A stretch of DNA of 64,000 nt from Aquimonas sp041395245 (GTDB lineage: Bacteria > Pseudomonadota > Gammaproteobacteria > Xanthomonadales > Xanthomonadaceae). The translations under genes and the position numbers were made by a program. Positions 9,880-18,510 of the stretch are shown here, in pieces (position 1 is the first letter of the stretch; each line of letters begins with the position of its first letter). The stretch covers positions 28,597 through 92,596 of the forward strand of contig JAWLAY010000019.1 of NCBI GenBank assembly GCA_041395245.1, read 5' to 3'. The notes under the pieces are model-generated. The model did not search any database and had not been told where the DNA came from. It saw only the letters and a program-made list of their open reading frames with translations.

Positions 9880-11271
9880 ATGAGCCAGGGTAAAGTAGTG
9901 CAGATCATCGGTGCCGTCGTCGACGTGGAATTTCCGCGTGACGCCGTGCCGCGCGTGTATGACGCGCTGAAGGTGGATGGCACCGCCATCACGCTCGAAG
10001 TCCAGCAACAGTTGGGTGACGGCATCGTCCGCGCCATCGCCTTGGGTTCCACCGACGGCCTGAAGCGCGGCCTGATCGCCAACAACACCGGCGAAGGCAT
10101 CAAAGTGCCGGTTGGCAAGGAAACCCTCGGCCGCATCATGGACGTGCTGGGCAATCCGATTGACGAAGCGGGCCCCGTCAATGCCGAGCACTATCGCGTG
10201 ATTCATCAGCCGGCGCCGTCCTATGAGGACCAGGCTGCGGCCAACGAGTTGTTGGAAACCGGCATCAAGGTGATCGATCTGGTCTGTCCGTTCGCCAAAG
10301 GCGGCAAGGTCGGACTGTTCGGCGGTGCGGGCGTGGGCAAGACCGTCAACATGATGGAATTGATCCGCAACATCGCTATCGAGCACAGCGGCTACTCGGT
10401 GTTCGCCGGCGTGGGTGAACGTACCCGCGAAGGCAACGACTTCTACCACGAGATGAAGGACTCCAACGTTCTCGACAAAGTGGCGCTGGTCTATGGTCAG
10501 ATGAACGAACCGCCGGGCAACCGTCTGCGCGTGGCGTTGACCGGATTGTCGATCGCCGAGCACTTCCGTGACGAAGGCCGCGACGTGCTGCTGTTTGTCG
10601 ACAACATCTATCGCTACACCCTGGCGGGTACGGAAGTGTCCGCGCTGCTGGGCCGTATGCCTTCGGCGGTGGGTTACCAGCCGACCCTGGCTGAGGAAAT
10701 GGGCGTGCTGCAGGAACGCATCACCTCCACCAAGACCGGATCGATCACCTCGATTCAAGCCGTGTACGTGCCAGCGGACGACCTGACCGACCCATCGCCG
10801 GCGACGACCTTCGCTCACTTGGATGCGACGGTGGTGTTGAGCCGAAACATCGCCGCGCTGGGTATCTATCCCGCGGTCGATCCGCTCGACTCGACCAGCC
10901 GTCAGCTCGACCCGAATGTGATCGGCAACGAACACTACGAGACGGCACGCAAGGTGCAATCGACCCTGCAGCGTTACAAGGAACTGAAAGACATCATTGC
11001 CATCCTCGGCATGGATGAGCTGTCTGAAGAAGACAAGCAGGTCGTTTCGCGCGCCCGCAAAGTCGAACGCTTCTTCTCGCAGCCGTTCTTCGTCGCCGAA
11101 GTGTTCACCGGCTCCCCCGGCAAGTACGTGTCGCTGAAGGAAACCATTCGCGGCTTCAAGATGATCGTCGATGGCGAATGCGACCATCTGCCGGAACAGG
11201 CTTTCTACATGGTTGGTGGTATCGACGAAGTGTTCGAGAAAGCCAAGGCGATGGCGTCGAAGGCGGCCTGA
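9880..11271 (+). CDS. atpD: F1 ATP synthase subunit beta
   Basis: 463 aa catalytic subunit. Walker A is GGAGVGKT (148-155). The catalytic glutamate lies in GVGERTREGND and Walker B is LLFVDNIYRYT. The segment from IYRYTLAGTEVSALLGRMPS onward is nearly that of E. coli, which supports a gammaproteobacterial origin. The length is typical (E. coli 460). An upstream AAGAGGATCC provides a ribosome site. Confidence 0.98.
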   Translation: MSQGKVVQIIGAVVDVEFPRDAVPRVYDALKVDGTAITLEVQQQLGDGIVRAIALGSTDGLKRGLIANNTGEGIKVPVGKETLGRIMDVLGNPIDEAGPVNAEHYRVIHQPAPSYEDQAAANELLETGIKVIDLVCPFAKGGKVGLFGGAGVGKTVNMMELIRNIAIEHSGYSVFAGVGERTREGNDFYHEMKDSNVLDKVALVYGQMNEPPGNRLRVALTGLSIAEHFRDEGRDVLLFVDNIYRYTLAGTEVSALLGRMPSAVGYQPTLAEEMGVLQERITSTKTGSITSIQAVYVPADDLTDPSPATTFAHLDATVVLSRNIAALGIYPAVDPLDSTSRQLDPNVIGNEHYETARKVQSTLQRYKELKDIIAILGMDELSEEDKQVVSRARKVERFFSQPFFVAEVFTGSPGKYVSLKETIRGFKMIVDGECDHLPEQAFYMVGGIDEVFEKAKAMASKAA

Positions 11272-11344
11272 TTACACGGGATTGGACTGCGGGCTCGTCG
11301 CTTGCAGTCCCGCCTGAATGCAATAACGCATAGCGAGAAATTGA

Positions 11345-11767
11345 ATGAGCACCATCCGTTGCGACATCGTCAGTGCCGAGGAAGAGATCTTCCACGGTGC
11401 CGCCGAAATGGTGATCGCGACCGGCGAAATGGGCGAACTGGGCATTGCCCCTCGCCATGCGCCGTTGATCACCCGATTGAAGCCCGGGCATGTGCGGGTC
11501 ATCCTTGAAGGTGGCGAAGAGCAGTTGTTCTATGTTTCCGGCGGCGTTCTGGAAGTCCAGCCGCAGGTCGTGACCGTTCTTGCCGACACGGCGATCCGCG
11601 GCAAGGATCTGGACGAAGCGGCGGCCTTGCAGGCCAAGTCGGAAGCTGAACGCGTGCTTGCCAACCGCACCGACGCAATGGACGTCGCCGAGGCCGAAGC
11701 CAAGCTGGTAGAAGCGCTGGCGCAGCTGCAGGCACTGGAACGCTTGCGCAAGAACCTCAAGCATTGA
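11345..11767 (+). CDS. atpC: F1 ATP synthase subunit epsilon
   Basis: 140 aa. An N-terminal beta-sandwich (residues ~1-85, with TGEMGELGIAPRHAPLI and YVSGGVLEVQP) contacts gamma and the c-ring. The C-terminal helical hairpin (about 90-140) can extend and inhibit ATP hydrolysis. It is the last gene of the operon; an intrinsic terminator follows 41 bases after the stop. Confidence 0.97.
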   Translation: MSTIRCDIVSAEEEIFHGAAEMVIATGEMGELGIAPRHAPLITRLKPGHVRVILEGGEEQLFYVSGGVLEVQPQVVTVLADTAIRGKDLDEAAALQAKSEAERVLANRTDAMDVAEAEAKLVEALAQLQALERLRKNLKH

Positions 11768-11807
11768 TTCTGAAACACTGAGCCCGCCTTCCATGCGGTA
11801 TCACGGA

Positions 11808-11840
11808 AACGCCGACCTCCGGGTCGGCGTTTTTCGTTTT
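11808..11840 (+). terminator. Intrinsic terminator of the atp operon
   Basis: A perfect 10-bp stem AACGCCGACC / GGTCGGCGTT with a TCCG loop (11808-11831) is followed directly by a T-rich tract. Clear rho-independent terminator separating atpC from glmU. Confidence 0.93.
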
Positions 11841-11915
11841 CCGGTCGGCGCATCGGTCCATTCCCAAGTCCCGTTATGATCCACGGGTCTCGTGTCGTCC
11901 CTGGAGTTGCTGCCT

Positions 11916-13286
11916 ATGAGTCTTCCTCTGCATGTCATTGTTCTCGCAGCAGGCGAGGGCAAGCGAATGCGCTCGCGTTTGCCCAAGGTGCTCATGCCGC
12001 TGGCAGGTCAACCGATGCTGGCGCACGTGCTGGCCGCCGCCAGGCGTTTGCAGCCCGAGCGGATTCATGTCGTTTACGGGCACGCCGGAGAACAGGTTCG
12101 TGCGGCGTTTCCGGATGCCAGCAATACCGAGGTGAACTGGGTCGAACAGCACGCGCGTCGGGGTACCGGACATGCTGTCCAACAGGTTCTGCCGCACCTT
12201 CCTGAGCAGGCCCGAGTGCTGGTGCTTTATGGTGATGTGCCGTTGATCCAGGCGAGTACCTTGGCGGCCCTGCTTCGTGCGGAGGGTCCGCTTGCGGTGC
12301 TTTCCGCAGAGCTCGCAGTGCCCACGGGCTATGGGCGTCTGGTTTGCGATACCAAAGGTCGCGTGGCCGCCATCGTTGAGGAGCGCGACTGCACACCGGC
12401 GCAGCGCGACATCACGCAAATCAACACCGGTATTCTGCAGGCGGAGGCGTCGTCGTTGCGTACGTGGCTGGCGCAGATTCAACCAAACAACGCGCAGGGC
12501 GAGTACTACCTGACCGACATCTTCGCGCTGGCGACTCAGGCGGGAATGTCGGCGGAAGCCGTTCCCACTGACGACGCCATGGAAGTGATGGGCGCCAACG
12601 ATGCCCTGCAGCTCGCGGAGTTGGAGCGCAGCTATCAGCGTCGGCAAACCCGCGCGTTGCAGCAGCAGGGCGTGCGCATGGCCGATCCTGATCGCGTACA
12701 GATCCGCGGTGACGTGGAAGTGGGGATGGACGTGGAGCTCGACATCGACGTCATTCTCGAAGGTCGGATACGACTCGGTGACGGATGCCGGATCGGACCG
12801 TTCACACGCCTTCGCAACACCGTTCTCGCGGCCGAAACCGTCGTCCAGGCGCACTGCGATCTGGATGGTGTGATCGCGGACCGCGGATGCCAGATTGGCC
12901 CCTTTGCCCGTCTGCGGCCTGGTACCGAACTTGCGGATAGCGTGCACATCGGCAATTTTGTCGAGACGAAACAGGCACAGGTCGGCACCGCAAGCAAAGC
13001 AAATCACCTGAGCTATCTGGGCGATGCCCGGATCGGCTCGCGGGTGAACATTGGCGCTGGAACGATCACTTGCAACTACGACGGTGCGCACAAGCACCAG
13101 ACGATCATTGGCGATGGGGTCTTCGTCGGTTCGAACTCCGCTCTGGTGGCGCCGGTGGTACTGCACGACGGTGCCACCATCGGTGCGGGCTCGACGATAA
13201 GCAAGGATGCGCCAGCAGGCAAGCTCACCGTGGCACGCGCGCGTCAGGTGACTCTGGATGGCTGGTCGCGACCGAAAAAGTCCTGA
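11916..13286 (+). CDS. glmU: Bifunctional UDP-N-acetylglucosamine pyrophosphorylase / glucosamine-1-phosphate acetyltransferase
   Basis: 456 aa, the length of E. coli GlmU. The N-terminal nucleotidyltransferase begins VLAAGEGKRMRSRLPKVL; the usual GTRM is GKRM here. The C-terminal left-handed beta-helix (about residues 250-450) contains RLRPGTEL, the VETKQAQ acetyl-CoA/GlcN-1-P region and NIGAGTITCNYDG with the catalytic-site histidine shortly after. It makes UDP-GlcNAc for peptidoglycan and LPS. The ATG at 11916 is preferred over a GTG 24 bases earlier because the fold begins directly there and a GGAG lies upstream. The position next to atpC is conserved in many gammaproteobacteria. Confidence 0.97.
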   Translation: MSLPLHVIVLAAGEGKRMRSRLPKVLMPLAGQPMLAHVLAAARRLQPERIHVVYGHAGEQVRAAFPDASNTEVNWVEQHARRGTGHAVQQVLPHLPEQARVLVLYGDVPLIQASTLAALLRAEGPLAVLSAELAVPTGYGRLVCDTKGRVAAIVEERDCTPAQRDITQINTGILQAEASSLRTWLAQIQPNNAQGEYYLTDIFALATQAGMSAEAVPTDDAMEVMGANDALQLAELERSYQRRQTRALQQQGVRMADPDRVQIRGDVEVGMDVELDIDVILEGRIRLGDGCRIGPFTRLRNTVLAAETVVQAHCDLDGVIADRGCQIGPFARLRPGTELADSVHIGNFVETKQAQVGTASKANHLSYLGDARIGSRVNIGAGTITCNYDGAHKHQTIIGDGVFVGSNSALVAPVVLHDGATIGAGSTISKDAPAGKLTVARARQVTLDGWSRPKKS

Positions 13287-13372
13287 GTCGGCCAACAGGC
13301 GAATCAGCACCAATTCAGCGTGGAGTGATCGAGTTGTGCCACGCTGCGTCCACGTTCTGGGAGGAACACCTC

Positions 13373-14446
13373 ATGCGCAAACGTTCGTCATGGCTATTGG
13401 CCACCCTGTTTTGTTCGAGCAGCTGGGCCTATCAACCCGAAGCAGGACTATGGTGGAATCCAGCCGAGAGCGGTACCGGTTTCAATATTGAGATCAAAGA
13501 CAATGCCTTGGCATTCACTGCCTATCTGGGTGAAGCCAATGGGGCACCGGTGTTCTATACCGCGTACAACCTGTTGCAGGGCAATGCCCTGTTCGAAGCC
13601 ACTGTCTATCGCTATAGCGGTATTCAATGTGCAGGCTGCAGCTACCCGGGCACGCCGAGCGAGCAATCGGTGGGAACGGTACGCATCGCGTTCGATGCCA
13701 ATGATCCGCAGCGTGGCACCTTGACCTGGAACGTGCCACCGCAGCCTATTCGCAGCATGCCGATCCAGCGCTTCCTGTTTGGTGAAATCCGCGCGGAAGA
13801 TGGCAACGCACCGGTCGAAGTCACCAAGATGCTGGGCGAGTGGCATCTCACGCTCGATTTCAGTGAGTGGCCCAATTACGGCGCATTTCGCTACAGCGCA
13901 GACGTGCTCGTACTGGACGAGTTCTCTTACGATAACGGCACGCGGACCTGGTACTTCGATGGTTGCCGACCGGAGACCTCACTGGACGCAAGCTGCACCA
14001 CCACCGCGCTGCAGTACAACAGTGCTTCCGGTTTCTACAACGCGACGCGGCAACGCCAGGTCACCATCATTGACGACAACAGCGTGAATTCGCAGGGTCA
14101 ACAGATGTGTGTCTATCTGGAAGCGCGCGCGCTCAGTCACGATTTCAGCGCGGGCTTCACTGGCAATGGCGACGGTGGATTCACCTTGTATCCCTGTGGA
14201 GCGAATCCCCTGAACTACGCCATGTATCCGCTGAAGGGATTTCGGACCGCCAGTCGGACCTTCGTGCAGGACGGCTACGGTCCTTCAAAGCGGGTCAATG
14301 CGCAGGCATTCGATCCCACACCAGGACTGCGCGAGGCCGCACCGTTGAGGACGGACGCCGACAAGGCCGATCCGGTGACTGGCGTTGCCGAGCTGATGGC
14401 GCAGATCCGCGCGGCAGAAGCCCGCGTGCTTGCCAAGCGGCGCTAG
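13373..14446 (+). CDS. Secreted protein with W-SGxG module, function unknown
   Basis: 357 aa. A signal peptide (about residues 1-19, cleavage after SSSWA) begins behind a good GGGAGGA ribosome site. The mature protein opens with GLWWNPAESGTGFNIEI, a module also present at the C-terminus of the secreted propeller protein at 26279-27616. Four or more cysteines (including CAGC, and CRPETSLDASC) suggest disulfides. The rest looks beta-rich, with many aromatic residues. The charged C-terminus (residues ~320-357) is probably helical. No enzyme motif was recognised. A hairpin terminator candidate follows the gene. I associate this module with secreted proteins of Lysobacterales, but that is recollection and not a search. 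Confidence 0.85.
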   Translation: MRKRSSWLLATLFCSSSWAYQPEAGLWWNPAESGTGFNIEIKDNALAFTAYLGEANGAPVFYTAYNLLQGNALFEATVYRYSGIQCAGCSYPGTPSEQSVGTVRIAFDANDPQRGTLTWNVPPQPIRSMPIQRFLFGEIRAEDGNAPVEVTKMLGEWHLTLDFSEWPNYGAFRYSADVLVLDEFSYDNGTRTWYFDGCRPETSLDASCTTTALQYNSASGFYNATRQRQVTIIDDNSVNSQGQQMCVYLEARALSHDFSAGFTGNGDGGFTLYPCGANPLNYAMYPLKGFRTASRTFVQDGYGPSKRVNAQAFDPTPGLREAAPLRTDADKADPVTGVAELMAQIRAAEARVLAKRR

Positions 14447-14465
14447 TCCACTCGCCGTCTGCATG

Positions 14466-14500
14466 ACGCCGCCAGAGACCTCTGGCGGCGTTGTCATTTC
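14466..14500 (+). terminator. Hairpin terminator candidate
   Basis: An 11-bp stem ACGCCGCCAGA / TCTGGCGGCGT with a GACC loop (14466-14491) begins 19 bases after the secreted-protein stop. The T-tract after it is weak (TTGTCATTT). It lies just ahead of hrpB. Confidence 0.7.
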
Positions 14501-14512
14501 CGGGTAGAACGA

Positions 14513-17002
14513 ATGTCGCCTCGCTTTCCGATCGACGAACTGCTTCCACAGGTTTGTCAAACACTGCAGCAGCACACCCGACTGGTTCTGGAGGCGCCGC
14601 CTGGCGCAGGTAAGACCACGCGCTTGCCGCCTGCACTGCTTAGCGAAGCATGGCTGGGAACACAGCGCATCATCATGCTGGAGCCGCGACGCATTGCCGC
14701 GCGCTCGGCGGCCCAGTTCATGGCCTCCGCCATGGTGGAAACGGTTGGTGAGCGGGTGGGCTATCGCATCCGGTTCGAGTCCCGAGTCAGCGCGCGAACC
14801 CGGATCGAGGTCGTCACCGAAGGCATCCTCACGCGCCTGATCCAGGATGATCCCGGTCTGGATGGCGTCGGCGCCCTGTTGTTCGATGAGTTTCACGAAC
14901 GCCATCTCAGTGCCGACCTTGCCCTGGCCCTCGCGCTGGATGTGCAGGCGCAGTTGCGCCCCGACCTGCGCATCGTCGTCATGTCGGCGACGCTGGATGG
15001 CGAGCGACTGGCGCAGCAACTCGATGCGCCGCGCCTGAGTAGCGCGGGGCGAAGCTATCCGGTTCGGGTTGTCCATCCGCCCCGCCTTGGCAACGAAACG
15101 GAGGAAGTGCAGCTGCGCCGTGCGGTGGACTTGGCCTTGCGCGAAAACGCCGGTGACGTGCTGGTCTTTCTGCCAGGGCTGCGCGAGATTCAGCGCAGCG
15201 AAATGCTATTGGGTCCCATCGCGGAGACCGCAGCGGCGGATCTGGTGACGCTGCACGGCGAGTTACCGGTGGAACAACAACAAGCCGTCCTGCAACCCGA
15301 CGACCACCGTCGACGCGTGGTACTCGCGACCAATGTGGCGGAAAGCAGCGTCACGCTGCCGGGTGTCCGTGCCGTGGTGGACAGTGGCCTCGCACGCGAA
15401 CCGCGTTTCGATCCCAACTCCGGATTCTCGCGGTTGACCACTGTCAGTATTTCGCAGGCCTCAGCCGACCAGCGTGCGGGTCGCGCCGGACGTGTGGCGG
15501 CGGGAACCTGTTATCGGTTGTGGCCGGAAAGCCAGCGCTTGGAAGCCGCACGTCGTCCGGAGTTGATGCAGGTCGAGCTGTCCGGTTTGCGCCTTGAACT
15601 GGCCGCGTGGGGCAGTACGGCGCTGCCTTTCATTGATCCGCCGCCGACTGGCGCAATGGCGCAGGCGGAAGACTTGCTGCGCGCGTTGGGCGCGCTGGAT
15701 GACAGCCTTGCATTGACTGCCTTGGGGCGGCGCATGTTGAGCCTGGGGACGCATCCGCGACTCGCGGCCATGCTTTGCGCAGTGAAGCATGGCACCCAGC
15801 AACTGATCGCCTGCGACCTGATCGCCCTGATTGAATCGCGAGATCCATGGCGTGGCGAAGCCAGAAGACGCGAAGACTGGGGTAGTCGCTGGCAGGCATT
15901 GCAGGAATACCGCCAACGTCGAACGCCACCTGACACCGACCGAGCGGCACTGAGCGCGATTGATCAGGCGGCCGCTCAGTGGCGTCGTCGCCTTGGGATT
16001 CGCGAGCCAACAACAGCAACATCCGTGCATCAGCTTGGCGAGGTGCTGATGCACGCCTACCCGGACCGTATTGCGCATGTCCTGCCCGGTGACCGCCTGC
16101 GCTACGCGCTGAGCAGCGGGCGCATGGCGCGGCTGAATGCTGACTCGCCGCTGGTGGGAGAACCCTGGCTGGTGATCAGCGAAATGCGTGCCGATGTCGG
16201 TGATGGCTTGATTCTGCGCGCGACCGGCGTTGATCTGTCGGCACTGCAGTCCACGTTCCCGCAACGTTTCAGGGACGAGGATGAAGCGGGATGGGATGAG
16301 GAGACCCGTGCGGTGACCGCAGCGCGCGTGAGTCGATTCGATCAGATCGTGTTGGCGCGCAAACCGATTGGCAAACCAGACCCCGCGCTGTGTGTGAGTG
16401 GACTGCTGAACGGGATTCGTCGACTGGGAATCCAGGCACTCGACCTGAGCGATGCCCAGCAGCAATGGCGACTGCGCGTGGATTTGTTGCGCCAGCACTG
16501 TCAGGAGTTGCGACTGCCAGACCTCTCGGATCAGGCCTTGCTGGCGACATTGCCCGATTGGCTTGGACCCTTCCTGAGCGGCAAGACGCGCCTGGCGCAG
16601 ATCGATTCGACGCTGTTGGGCGAAGCCCTGCGAGCGCAGTTGGACCATGCGCAGCGGCAGGCATTGGAGCGACTGGTGCCGACACGCGTGACAGTGCCCT
16701 CGGGCATGGAGCGCGGCATTTCCTATGTTCCCGGCCAATCGCCCATTCTCGCGGTCAAATTGCAGGAATTGTTCGGCCTTGCCGATACACCGAGCATCGT
16801 CGACGGGCGGATCAGGCTGACACTTCACCTGCTATCGCCCGGCGGACGCCCGATCCAGGTCACGCAGGACCTGCGCGGCTTCTGGGAGCGCACCTATGCC
16901 GAGGTCAAGAAGGAACTGAAAGGGCGTTACCCCAAGCATCCCTGGCCAGATGATCCGTGGACGGCGACGGCGACCCACCGAGCAAAGCCTCGGGGGACCT
17001 GA
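14513..17002 (+). CDS. hrpB: ATP-dependent helicase HrpB
   Basis: 829 aa DEAH/RHA-type helicase. Motif I is APPGAGKTT (about residues 28-36) and motif II is DEFH, the HrpB form. The C-terminal helicase core has motif V TNVAESSVTLPGV and motif VI QRAGRAGR. The helicase-associated and HrpB-specific C-terminal domains follow, ending in the typical FWERTYAEVKKELKGRYPKH. The length matches E. coli HrpB (~810-825). The cellular role of HrpB is poorly defined, with RNA processing suggested for relatives. The ATG at 14513 follows the upstream hairpin. Confidence 0.95.
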   Translation: MSPRFPIDELLPQVCQTLQQHTRLVLEAPPGAGKTTRLPPALLSEAWLGTQRIIMLEPRRIAARSAAQFMASAMVETVGERVGYRIRFESRVSARTRIEVVTEGILTRLIQDDPGLDGVGALLFDEFHERHLSADLALALALDVQAQLRPDLRIVVMSATLDGERLAQQLDAPRLSSAGRSYPVRVVHPPRLGNETEEVQLRRAVDLALRENAGDVLVFLPGLREIQRSEMLLGPIAETAAADLVTLHGELPVEQQQAVLQPDDHRRRVVLATNVAESSVTLPGVRAVVDSGLAREPRFDPNSGFSRLTTVSISQASADQRAGRAGRVAAGTCYRLWPESQRLEAARRPELMQVELSGLRLELAAWGSTALPFIDPPPTGAMAQAEDLLRALGALDDSLALTALGRRMLSLGTHPRLAAMLCAVKHGTQQLIACDLIALIESRDPWRGEARRREDWGSRWQALQEYRQRRTPPDTDRAALSAIDQAAAQWRRRLGIREPTTATSVHQLGEVLMHAYPDRIAHVLPGDRLRYALSSGRMARLNADSPLVGEPWLVISEMRADVGDGLILRATGVDLSALQSTFPQRFRDEDEAGWDEETRAVTAARVSRFDQIVLARKPIGKPDPALCVSGLLNGIRRLGIQALDLSDAQQQWRLRVDLLRQHCQELRLPDLSDQALLATLPDWLGPFLSGKTRLAQIDSTLLGEALRAQLDHAQRQALERLVPTRVTVPSGMERGISYVPGQSPILAVKLQELFGLADTPSIVDGRIRLTLHLLSPGGRPIQVTQDLRGFWERTYAEVKKELKGRYPKHPWPDDPWTATATHRAKPRGT

Positions 17003-17195
17003 AGCGCGCGCGGAGCGAGCCGCATCGGTACGACGAGCGGTGATGACCCCTGCTGATCCAAACGCAGCGTTCACTTTGGGGGCTTCGGTGCATTCATCGC
17101 ATTGTCCCGTCGCCTGGCCAAACACGGTATGACGCTCGGGTCTCACACGTCTGTCGATCCGACCGACGCGCTTGCCAACCTAACAGGAGCTCGCC

Positions 17196-18011
17196 ATGTC
17201 AACTCTGCGATCCATCGCTCTCATCTTTGCGCTCACCATGCCAGCCGCCCAGACATTGGCTGCGGACACGGTCAGCGGCCACTACCGAATGGGCGATCAG
17301 CGCTTCGAAATCAAACATGGCGTCGCCATTCGACTGTGGCAGGACGCCGAACGGGAAACCTACGGCGTGGTTCTTGGCGAAGGCCCACTGGACGCGACGG
17401 CAGCCAGTGGGGCACTGGATCCGCTCGATGCCATCGCCAGTTCTGCGCCAGCGGACACAGGTACTCTCCTTTTGACGCTGGTCAGTGATGAGCAGCCACT
17501 ACAGATTGGCTCGCTGATCGCGCGACCGGACAGTTTCAGCACCAATGGCGACGGCAACGAGCAAGTTAGTGTCGAAGCGGAGCATATCCGCGGACAGTGG
17601 ACCAAATCCGAAACTGAATTCTTCGACAAAACCTATGAAATTAGCCTCAGTTTCGATCTGAACTTGGCCACTATCAGCGATCCTGGACAGCCTTTGCCCG
17701 CCGATGGCGGAGAACCGGGCAAGGCTTATCTGGCCTTCATCGATGTGCTGCGTAAGCGCGACACCAAAGCGATCATCGCCAAGCAGGCATTGGCGGCCGA
17801 TATGGTCGAGATTCTTGGCGAGGACTCGCTCGTGGAGATCGCGACGATGGCGCACCCGGAAACTGCCGAGGTTGTCGGTGGCTGGATCGACGGCGAACGC
17901 GCCCAGTTGCGAATCAAGGGCAGGCACGCCTACGGCCAGACCGTGCGCGGTCGCGTCGAAATGAAGAACGACGCTGGCGTCTGGAAAGTGGGGGACAACG
18001 CACTCCGCTGA
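17196..18011 (+). CDS. Secreted hypothetical protein
   Basis: 271 aa. The signal peptide (residues 1-22, cleavage after TLAA) follows a clear AGGAG. The mature N-terminus (VSGHYRMGDQRFEIKHGVAIRLWQD) resembles a short beta domain. The C-terminal ~100 residues (from AYLAFIDVLRKRDTKAII) resemble the small cone-shaped DUF4878/NTF2-like fold, where a helix carrying K/A/D is followed by a strand-rich half; this is a weak impression. No catalytic residues seen. It stands alone, with 193 bases before it and a hairpin after it. Probably periplasmic. Confidence 0.75.
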   Translation: MSTLRSIALIFALTMPAAQTLAADTVSGHYRMGDQRFEIKHGVAIRLWQDAERETYGVVLGEGPLDATAASGALDPLDAIASSAPADTGTLLLTLVSDEQPLQIGSLIARPDSFSTNGDGNEQVSVEAEHIRGQWTKSETEFFDKTYEISLSFDLNLATISDPGQPLPADGGEPGKAYLAFIDVLRKRDTKAIIAKQALAADMVEILGEDSLVEIATMAHPETAEVVGGWIDGERAQLRIKGRHAYGQTVRGRVEMKNDAGVWKVGDNALR

Positions 18012-18027
18012 GCGTGGACTGCCAACT

Positions 18028-18056
18028 GCCCCGGCGAGAAAGATGCTCGCTGGGGC
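18028..18056. terminator. Hairpin between convergent genes
   Basis: An 11-bp stem GCCCCGGCGAG / CTCGCTGGGGC with one G-T pair and a 7-base loop starts 17 bases after the stop of the plus-strand gene and lies 31 bases beyond the end of the minus-strand remnant. No long T-run on either strand; it could serve both directions. Confidence 0.6.
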
Positions 18057-18086
18057 TCCCGTCGGGTGCGGCGTGTCGCGTTGAGC

Positions 18087-18440
18087 CTACTCGAAGCCGT
18101 TGGCAAACAGTTCAGGTGCGAGCGCTTGCGGGGTATAGCTTCTGCAACGAGAGAATTCCGAGGTGCCGAGATCGCGGAAGACCAAGAGATTGGGGTTCGC
18201 CGATAGCCGAGTCGCAGTGGTGATGATGCGGGTGTCGCTGCTGAAGTCACCGCGATCGTTGTTGCGAAAAATCGCAACCTGCACAAAGCTCGCCAATCCG
18301 TCGCTGGATGCGTTGCCGTTTCTGGTCTGCGAGTCCTCCTTCACCCTCGCATCGCGCCCAGCCGACCTCCTTGCCGCCTTCGACGACTGCGAAGCGGCGC
18401 GAAAAGGGTGTTGGAAAGTCGGAGGCTCGAATGGCTTCAC
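18087..18440 (-). pseudogene. Possible remnant of a secreted protein gene (C-terminal part)
   Basis: A 117-codon minus-strand reading frame starts at a GTG without a convincing ribosome site. Its last ~60 codons show normal GC-rich third positions for this genome. It ends in APELFANGFE. A final xFxxGFE is a C-terminal ending I recall from many secreted proteins of Lysobacterales. The first ~45 residues are arginine- and serine-rich and look non-native. I read it as the 3' end of a larger gene whose front is lost. It could instead be a short gene or a chance frame. It lies in the ~500-base gap between two plus-strand genes. Confidence 0.35.
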
Positions 18441-18510
18441 CTGTTAGCGACTTGCAAAGCACTATTTTCGGATTTTTGCAACCACCATCCGACGTGCTGA
18501 GAGGTTCCCC

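Noticed and set aside
8845..11187. 780-codon frame on the minus strand across atpG and atpD
   Set aside because: Histidine- and arginine-rich shadow of highly biased atp codons; the plus-strand genes are certain.
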